Assembly (NCBI GenBank): GCA_037833965.1
Contig: AP031355.1
Span: 1,761,501 to 1,825,500 of the forward strand
Origin: Marchantia polymorpha subsp. ruderalis
Taxonomy: Eukaryota; Streptophyta; Marchantiopsida; Marchantiales; Marchantiaceae
Length of the DNA: 64,000 nt
Reading direction: 5' to 3'
Position numbers and translations under genes: made by a program. Positions 56,201 to 64,000 of the stretch are shown here, one piece after another; position 1 is the stretch's first letter, and the number at the start of each line of letters is the position of its first letter. The notes below the pieces were generated by a model, which did not search any database, was not told the DNA's origin, and saw only the letters and a program-made list of their open reading frames with translations.

Positions 56201-58609
56201 AGCGGCCCCCGGCCATGTCGCCTTTGGCTATGGACGTCCGCGGCGCTACGCCTGCGGCGGACAATGCGCCGGCATTTGCGCCTGCGCACAGGCCAAGCAC
56301 AGCCCCCGCGGACCGATCGAGGGAGCAGCAACAGGCGGAGGAGCGGAGTGACTGTCCGCGGGATGAAATTTCGGTGCGCGATGCGCAATCAAACCCCGCG
56401 CAGCCACCCTCCGCTCGATCGCCTTCGGCGGCGGACGTCGGCGGCAGAGAGGATACGGTAAACGACCAACAAGCGGGCGGCGGGGATGCAGCACGGGCAC
56501 ATTCGCCTACCGCCTTAGACATTTTAGCGAAGAGCAGCGAGGCTGCAGCAGTGCCTTCGCAGGCAGCACACGTCGACGACGTGCAGCCCCACTCGGGCCA
56601 GTCGCCGACACAATCAATGGCGACTGAAATTCTCCACTCGGATGATGACGATGAAGGCTCCACCGAAGAAATGTCAGGAGCAGGGGACACCGAGGAGGAA
56701 GAGGAGGAAATTGTTGGAGCGCCGGCGGCGGCGCTCTCTGAGCAGGTGATTTCGTGCTGAGGTACTTGGATCGCAAAATCGATAAATACGCCGACCCACT
56801 TCAGCCGGGATCTTACATCGAGTTAGTGCGCAGGCGGACTCGCACTAAAGTCCACACCAGCAAGCTACTAGCTAGAGTGGACCAGGAGTTGAGGGAATTG
56901 AAGGAGAAGCATGAATGCTTGTGGGGTCAGTATAAACTCAATCAGAAATTCTACAAGTACTCCGAAAAGGTGAGGGATGGGAAACTGGAAGAGCTCACCA
57001 AGGAGCAGGTGAAGGTCACGGAAGCACTAATTTCTGAGCAGGCCCAGAATTGGATTTTGTCAGAGGAGCTCGTGCGACAGACGCGGTTGTTAGAGCAGTG
57101 TCAGCTCGCATGACAGGCGGATGAGGATGTAATCCGCAGGCTACAGTCAGAGTGTGGCGAATTGAGTGCGCAACGTGCTGAGGCCGAATCGCAATTAGTG
57201 GTAATTGAAGAGGATCGCAGGCGGGAAGCGGATCGCACAAAGGTGGAGACGGCGAGGCGTGTCGCCCACTATCTCAAGGGCTACGCCCACTGGGAAGTGG
57301 CGGCGCAGGAGAAACTCACACTGCGTGAGTTTGAACTTCGCGCAGCCGGGTTGTTGTCAGGCGACAGCAGGAGTCAGCGGAAGGTAGCAAAGAAGCTCGA
57401 TGCTTTTCTGTCGAAGGCACGGGATACCATGTCCGCCCTCGAAGTGGAGGTGTCCGCGGCGTTGCAGCGATTGGGACTGCGCAGTCGAGCGGAAGACTGG
57501 CAGGGTAGGGAGTTAGTGCGCGGCAGTCCGTCGCGCAGGAGACGTAGCACAGGTTCCGCGGAGTGTAGTGTAGCGTGGTTCCGTGCAGGCGTGTAGCGTA
57601 GTGCAGTGTAGTGCTAGTTAGGACTTAGAAGGTATAAAATAGTTCCAGGCGTTTTGCCTGGGGTTCTTTCCCAATTTCGGAAGTGTAGATCAGGAACTCA
57701 TTTTCTCTGCGTGTTTGTGTCCTTAGTTCTGTCACCACGCAAGAGGAGCTACCACTTGGCGTTCCGCATTTTGTAGCTGAAGGCCTTCGGCCGAATGTTC
57801 AGAGCTAGTACATTGGTTAGAGACTTGAGTAGTTCGGATCTACACCTGCGGGTGATTGCCGATGCTCAGAGCTAGTGACTAGTTAGATACTTGAATAGTT
57901 TCGCCCCTACACCTTCGAGTGTTTGTTTCTGATTGTACTCCGTTGGGATTTTTCCCCTGAATGCCAAAGTGAAGTTTTGTTACTTCGTGTAAGCCTTGGT
58001 TGTAAATTCAGGTTACGCTGCAGCAGGTGCCTTGAGGGTAACCCCTGTAGTATTTCTGGGAATGACAAGTGCCTGAGAATTCAAACTCTTCAATAGACTG
58101 TTATTGTGTTACTGGAATGTTTCTCAGTGAGTCCTTGAGTGCGGACTTGTGTTCTCTTCGTGTTTTGTGAGTTGAGAGTGTTGTTCACCGCGTATGAGTG
58201 ACTTCGATCCGAAGTAGGCAGTCCAAACCGGGTTTCCTACTTTAGCAGCAAGCTAGTGGAAGTGTTGTAAAAGCCGGAGTTGGAAGTCACTACCCGCAGC
58301 TTCGCTGCGTGTACTCTTGAGAGACCTTCCCCCCTGAAATCTTGAGTAGAGGTCCTAACGGATCTCTGGGTTGTGTTTCTGTAGTTTCAGGTGTGTGTGT
58401 GTGTGTGTGTGTTACGCTGCACTGTGCGACCTCCGAGTGCGCTCCGAGTGGACACTTGCAGTATTTCTGGGAGTGACAGTCGCCTGAGAATTCAAACTCC
58501 TCAATAGTCTGTTAAACGTGACACTTTGTACCCTGTGTGTTCCTCTGTCCTTGTGGGTTCGACCTTTCTACCACTATATTGCAGTTTTAGCCTTTAGTTG
58601 GTTATTACA
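53281..58609 (+). repeat. A8: LTR of family A (5,329 bp), followed by leader
   Basis: Complete LTR by its ends (TGTGGTACCCC to GGTTATTACA), with U3 palindromes, U3 ORF relic, TATA near 57632, dyad CCAGGC/GCCTGG, R/U5 repeats and (GT)n. The spacer and primer site follow, so this is a 5' LTR. Mixed sequence character: its ORF is in the A3 group, while parts of its noncoding U3 resemble A4 and A5. Confidence 0.92.
54454..57596 (+). pseudogene. A8: U3 ORF relic
   Basis: Nearly full-length relic with all regions of the A3 protein; it shows an additional short tandem repeat in the middle (ASADGR/ASADRR units near 55795-55860). It is a fossil with about four breaks. Confidence 0.87.
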
Positions 58610-58674
58610 TAAGAAGCCGACAACTTCTTTTTTTGGCGCTGCTGCCGGGGACAGTTGCGTCAACACCGGGGTTT
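58610..58674 (+). other. A8: spacer, primer site and start of leader
   Basis: TAAGAAG...CTTCTT spacer, then TGGCGCTGCTGCCGGGGA (58634-58651, tRNA-Asp-like), then about 20 bases of leader. It joins U3 sequence of A9 directly; no gag or pol remains. Confidence 0.8.
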
Positions 58675-61600
58675 TTGCCAATTCGAGCGTGTGAGTTAAG
58701 TCGGCGTCGGCAGAGCGTGAAGCCGCGCGTGGTAGAGGAGGCCGTTATAGCGCCGAGCCGGCGCGGCCATCAAGTGATTCAACCTTCACGACCGAGAGCC
58801 GACCATGACCTTCGACAAGGAGACGGAGGACGCACCATTCTTGAATTCGCGATTTCACTTTCTAGTGCGAGCTGTGCGCGTCCACCTGCTAGCTGTTAGA
58901 CACTCTAGACATCGCCGCGCGGAGAATTACTCGGTGGCTGAGAGAGAATTGAGTGCGCGCAAGTTGAAATTGAGAGAAATTAGAGTTTGCAGAGGAAGCA
59001 AGAAGTTCAAGCAGAGCAGAGAGAGAGTTGTGGCGCAAGCAAATTTCAAGAACGCAATGTCGAGGGTGAACAGGCTGCGGGTGATGCCGCTCCGGCTTCC
59101 ACAGAACGGGTTGCGTGCTTTTGAAGAGCGGCTGATTGCAAAAAAACTTGATTTCTTGATGTGGGGATGGAATTACATATGTGTAAGACATGGTGCGCGA
59201 ATGGCTGGACGCGGAGCGACAACCTACGCGCGGATTGCGTCCGCACGTAGATAGGTGGACCGTCCACGATTGGGCGCAGGCATTGGGGAGGTGTGCCGGC
59301 AACGACGGGTACCTCCTATTTGATAGTGAGAGCGTCAAGGTGTCGAAGCAGGACGAAGCGCAATTCGTGGAATTGTTCAAGCGGGGGAGGTCTTCCAAGA
59401 ACGGGTACAAGACCCGCGACTACAAAGATCGTTTCCGCCGGACTGTAGCGGCGGCGCAGCTGCGATTGCTGCAGCCGCACCGCACCTCGTACATCACTTT
59501 GTGGCAGGTGTCTTTTGTGGAGCTCACATTAGCCGGAGCTCCAGTTCACTGGGCGCGCATCCTACATAGGGTGATGCGACAGCACGCATATGAGGAGAAG
59601 GGGGGAACTCTCAATCACATCTCCCCTTTCTTGATAAACTTTTATCGACAGAGGAACTGTTTGACCACGGCGGAGCTTGCTCGTTTTCCGCCATTGTCCG
59701 TCGACCATCCCGGGAAGTATGTGCGGGATAACGAAGTCGACATCGACGCAGAGGATTCACCAACTTCTACTCCACCGACTCAGCGGGACGAGGGAAGAAG
59801 CACACCTGAAGCAAGAGTGCCGCGGAAACGAAGATGGAGAGAGGAACCAGAGGAGGAGCAACATCGAGAACCCACTGCTCCCATACGGCAGCGACCACTC
59901 CACGAAGTGTGCAGCCGCCCGAAGCAGAAGGCGCGCAGGCTTGTGTTACCAGCTAGCAGCGCGGACACGGCGACGATCGCCACGGAGAAGGGAAGTGCGT
60001 CCCCGGAGAAGGACGGGAGTGCGCGGACGTCCGTAGGTGCGGTGGACCACGCTACGCCTCCGACGGACGAGAGACGGCCTTCGGGTCAAGAGTTACTACG
60101 TGCGGTGCGGACGAGTGTGCCGCCTACGCACAAGCAACTCCCAGCAGATAGGCGACCTCTTGCAGGCGTGGACCTCTACCTACGCGTAGGCAGAGAAAGT
60201 TCGCCTACGAATAGGCAAGATTCACCCCCGGTACAACGTAGGAAGGGGAAGGAGCCGGCGGAAGATCCGCCTTCGGGTCAAGGGCCTTCGGGGCAAGGCC
60301 CTCCGGCGTACAACGCGCTGCGATTTGCGCCTTCGGCGCCAGGGCCTTCGGGCCAACGAGTTACGAGCAGTCAGCGTGCGGAGGCCGCACCTTCGGCGGG
60401 GAATCCGCCGGAAGATGCGCCTTCGGCGGAAGGGCCTTCGGGCCAAGGTACATCGAGCGGGCGGCCTTCGGCTCTATCGCCTTTGGCGCTGCGCCTGCGG
60501 CGGATAATGCGTCGGGAATTGCGCCTACGCGCAGGCCGGATGCATCCCTCGCGCAGGACCGATTGAGGGAGCAGGACCTATCGGAGGAGCGGATTGTTTG
60601 TCCGCGGGACGAAATTCGAGTGCGCGATGCACAATTGCACCCCGCGTAGTCACATTCCGCGCGATCACCTTCGGCGGCGGACGCCGGCGGCGAAGAAGCG
60701 ACGATCGACCCACGACAGGCGGATGATGGGGATGTGGCACGGCCACCTTCACCCACCGCCTTGGACATTTTAGCGGGGAGCAGCAAAGCTACAGGAGTGC
60801 CATCGGCGGCAGAACCCGCAGACCACTCGCAGCCCCACTCGGGCCAGTCGCCAACGCAATCAATGGCGACCGAAATCCTTCCTTCGGATGATGACGAAGG
60901 AGGATCCACGGAAGCAGTGTTGGGATCGGGAGACACCGAGGAGGAGGAGGAAGAAATCGTTGGAGCGCCAACGGCGCCGCTCTATGAGCAGGTAGTACCT
61001 CTGCTGAGGTACTTAGATCGCAAAATTGATAAATACGCGGATCCTCGCCAGCCTGTGTCCTACGTCGAGTTAGTGCGCAGGCGAACTCGCACTAAAGTCC
61101 ACAGCAGCAAGCTGCTAGCTCGGATGGACCGGAAACTTAAGGAGTTGCGGGAGCAGTATGACTGCTTGTGAAGACAGTACAATCTCGTGCGGAAGTCGCA
61201 CACCCACTACGACAAGTTGAAGAAGAAGAGACTGGAAGAGCTCACCAGGGATCTGGTGAAGACCACAGAAGCACTGATTTCTGAGAAGACTCAAAATCAG
61301 GTTCTGTGAGAGGAGCTCATGCGACAGACGCGGTTGTTGGAGGAGTGTCAGCTCGCACGACAGGCGGATGATGATTTAATCCGCAGGCTGCAGTCAGAGT
61401 GCGGAGAATTGAGAGCTCAGCGTGCGGAGGCTGAATCGCAGTTGGTGGTAATTGAAGACGATCGCAGGCGAGAGTCAGATCGCACGAAGGATGAGATGGC
61501 GAGGCGAGTCGCCCATTGTCTCAAGGGCTACGCCCACTGGGAAGTGGCGGCGCAGGAGAAACTCACACTGCGTGAGTTAGAGCTTCGTGCAGCCGGGTTG

Positions 61601-62356
61601 TTGGCAGGTGACAGTCGGAATCGGCGGCGGGTAGCGAAGAAGTTAGACTCTTTTCTATCGAAGGCGCGGGATACCATGTCCACCCTTGAGGCGGAGGTGT
61701 CCGCGTCGTTGCGGCGATTGGGATTGCGCAGTCGAGCGGAAGACTGGCAGGGTAGGGAGTTGGTGCGCGGCAGTCTGTCGCGCAGGAGGCGAAGCACAGG
61801 TTCTGCGGAGTGTAGTGTAGCGTGGTTCCGTGCAGGCGTGTAGCGTAGTGCAGTGTAGTGCTAGTTAGGACTTAGAAGGTATAAAGTAGTTCAAGGCGTC
61901 TTGCCTTGGGATCTTTCCCAACATCAGAAGTGCAGATCAGGAACTCATTTTCTCTGCGTGTTTGTGTCCTTAGTTCTGTCACCACGCACGAGGAGCTACA
62001 CCTTAGCGATCCGCATCGTGAAGCTGAAGGCCTTCGGCCGAATGTTCAAAGCTGGTACATTGGTTAGAGACTTGAGTAGTTTGAATCTACACCCGCGGAT
62101 GATGTCCGATACTAAGAGCCAGTGACGAGTTAGCAATTTGAATAGTTTTGCCCCTACACCTTTGAGTGTTTGTTCCTGATTGTACTCCTTCGGGATTTTT
62201 CCCCTAAATGCCAAAGTGAAGTTTTACTACTTCGTGTAAGCCTTGGTTGTAAATTCAGGTTACGCTGCAGCAGGTGCCTTTGGGGTAACCCCTGTAGTAT
62301 TTCTGGGAATGACAAGTGCCTAAGAATTCAAACTCTTCAATAGACTGTTGTGGTGT
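58675..62356 (+). repeat. A9: LTR of family A, incomplete at both ends
   Basis: Starts just upstream of the U3 ORF and runs through TATA variant TATAAAGTA (near 61881), dyad CAAGGC/GCCTTG and the first R/U5 direct repeat, then gives way to the tandem array on the right. It is the most diverged copy in the window. Confidence 0.88.
58805..61843 (+). pseudogene. A9: U3 ORF relic, the most diverged copy
   Basis: All regions of the U3 ORF product are recognisable. The amino-terminal region keeps GWNYIC, HVDRWTVHDWAQALG, YKTRDYKDRFRRT and WQVSFVE while the middle differs strongly and largely lacks the GCCTGTGCACAGGC palindromes, having GCCTTCGGGCC-type units instead. The acidic tract and coiled coil are retained. 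It is a fossil with about five breaks. It is useful as an outgroup for judging which parts of the protein are conserved. Confidence 0.85.
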
Positions 62357-62555
62357 GTGGGCCGAAGGCCCCTCTAACTGTTAACGCCGAAGGCTCCTCT
62401 ATATGTTAACGCCGAAGTCCTCTCTCCTAACCATGATAGCCGCTTTCAACGCTCATAACTCGATGACGCCTTATCCGTTTCAAGAATTCTTGGTCTCGTT
62501 AGCACGAGCATCGCGAGTTCTTTTCAACAAGCTCCTAACGAAGTCAAACCGTTAA
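62357..62555. other. Spacer rich in GCCGAAGGC-type inverted repeats
   Basis: Between A9 and the tandem array. It has three GCCGAAG(G/T)C-like units and a diverged array-like block (CTCATAACTC..., CTCGTTAGCACGAGCATCG). No gene is seen. Confidence 0.5.
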
Positions 62556-63890
62556 GAATTGAGAAAGTTATGACAGTTTTACTCTTCCGCCGAAGGCGTT
62601 TGCCTATGCACTCGCAGGCGTCCTCGTCCACGTCGTAAGCCGCCTACTCGCAGGCGTCCGCGTCCGTGTCGCACTGTTGCGCTGGCGCCGAAGGCGCCGT
62701 ACAAGTTTCAACCCCGAAGGCGCATTTCTAGGGCCGAAGGCGGATTTCCCGCCGACGCCGAAGCGCCTACGCGTAGGCGGATTTCTCTCGTCCGCGCATA
62801 GGACAAACTTTCCTCGCCTACTCATAGGCGAGAAGCTTAGTATCTTGCGACCTTCGTTACTCCCGGAGTCCTCATCCGTTCGTGGCGTTCTTGAGCACGT
62901 TAGAATCACCGCGTGGAGTTCTTTCCAACGAGACCTTAACCAAGTCGAGGCGTTGCGAATTGAGAAAATTATGAGGGATTCACTCTTCCGCCGAATGCAC
63001 TCTCCCGCATCGCCGAAAGCGTTGATCCGAAGGCGCATTTCTAGGGCCGAAGGCGGATTTCCCGCCGACGCCGAAGCGCCTACGCGTAGGCGGACTTCTC
63101 TCGTCCGCGCATAGGACAAACTTTCCTCGCATACTCGTAGGCGAGAAGCAAAGTATCTTGCGACCTTCATAACTCCCGGAGTCCTCATCCGTTCGTGGCG
63201 TTCTTGGGCACGTTAGAATCAGCGCGTCGAGCTCTTTCCAAAAAGACCCTAACCAAGTCGAGGCGTTGCGAATTGAGAAAGTTATGAGGGATTCACTCTT
63301 CCGCCGAATGCACTCTCCCGCATCGCCGAAGGCGTTGACCCGAAGGCGCATTTCTAGGGCCGAAGGCGGATTTCCCGCCGACGCCGAAGCGCCTACGCGT
63401 AGGCGGACTTCTCTCGTCCGCGCATAGGACAAACTTTCCTCGCATACTCGTAGGCGAGAAGCTGAGTATCTTGCGACCTTCATAACTCCCGGAGTCCTCA
63501 TCGGTTTGTGGCGTTTTTGGGCTCGTTAGAATCAGCGCGCTGAGTTCTTTCCAACGAGACCCTAACCAAGTCGAGGCGTTGCGAATTGAGAAAGTTATGA
63601 GGGATTCACTTTTCCGCCGAATGCACTCTCGCGCATCGCCGAAGGCGTTGACCCGAAGGCGCATCTTCCGGCGGTTTTTACGCCGAAGGCGTACCGCCAA
63701 AGTCGCTCTACCGCTGAAGGCCCCCCATCAGTAACTTCCGCCACTCATAACTCAGTGACCTCTCATTTGTTTCACAAGTTCTTGGGCTCGTTAGAACCAG
63801 CGCGTCGAGGTCTTTCCAACAAGATCCGAAGCAACTCAAGGCGTTACGAATTGAGAAAGTTATAAGTGATCTACCGCCGAAGTTGCTCGA
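62556..63890 (-). repeat. Tandem array, period about 313 bp, related to family A U3
   Basis: The marker GAATTGAGAAARTTAT recurs at 62556, 62957, 63270, 63583 and about 63848 (spacings about 401, 313, 313, 265). The phrase ACTCCCGGAGTCCTCATC recurs at about 62860, 63173 and 63486. The minus strand of these units matches the early noncoding U3 of family A LTRs (compare 39895-40000 in A5). Each unit holds the palindrome GCCTACGCGTAGGC and several GCCGAAGGC motifs. The strand is given relative to family A. Confidence 0.8.
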
Positions 63891-64000
63891 AGCGGATCCT
63901 GCAGCATGAACCGCCCGTTCCGTCCCAAGCGTCCCACTGTGGCCTAAGCCCAAAACCCCTTGACTGTCCTTGATCCTTAGATGGATCCTCCTGCCAGATG
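63891..64000. other. Right edge, nothing recognised
   Basis: About 110 bases after the array with no coding or repeat signal I can support. Confidence 0.4.

Overview
The window is almost entirely transposon DNA from a land plant with a large, repeat-rich nuclear genome. The only recognisable host gene is one exon of an ARABIDILLO-type armadillo-repeat gene (minus strand, about 44651-45476), which points to a streptophyte. A non-flowering lineage (bryophyte, lycophyte or fern) is my guess from the look of the elements, not something the sequence proves. There are no bacterial operons, tRNA or rRNA genes, or CRISPR arrays.

One Ty3/gypsy family, here called family A, makes up most of the window in at least nine copies or pieces. 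It is a non-chromodomain element that most resembles the Athila/Tat side of the tree. Its LTRs are about 5.3-5.4 kb. Inside the LTR, upstream of the LTR TATA box and so in U3, lies a roughly 1,045-1,050-codon reading frame, called here the U3 ORF. The copies are: A1 (1-6526, right half only); A2 (LTR piece 6527-7142 plus 23706-24842); A3 (7143-23705, whole and very young, inserted into A2); A4 (24849-35545, older, gag-pol present, both LTRs incomplete); A5 (35566-40298, minus-strand solo LTR); A6 (45587-50964, solo LTR); A7 (gag piece plus LTR head, 52153-53280); A8 (LTR plus leader, 53281-58674); A9 (LTR piece, 58675-62356). Three insertions have clear 5-bp target duplications: GCTTG (A3), ACTTT (A5) and CCGTC (A6).

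A3 gives the family plan: LTR (U3 with the U3 ORF, TATA, R/U5) - 22-nt spacer hairpin - tRNA-Asp-like primer site - short uORF - gag-protease - UAG in a tobacco-mosaic-virus-type read-through context - RT/RNase H/integrase - polypurine tract - LTR. Because the polypurine tract lies before the U3 ORF, a genomic transcript would carry that ORF as its last gene, where envelope-like genes sit in other elements. Reverse transcription then copies it into both LTRs.

Family B (about 35546-35565 and 40304-44598, minus strand) is a different, AT-richer gypsy element represented by one LTR and a gag-protease region. It is interrupted by A5 and lies beside the ARABIDILLO exon. Positions 50970-52152 are low-complexity CT-rich and AT-rich sequence, probably host, with no gene I can support. 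The right end (62357-64000) is a degenerate tandem array with a period of about 313 bp whose units resemble, in inverted orientation, the first few hundred bases of the family A LTR.
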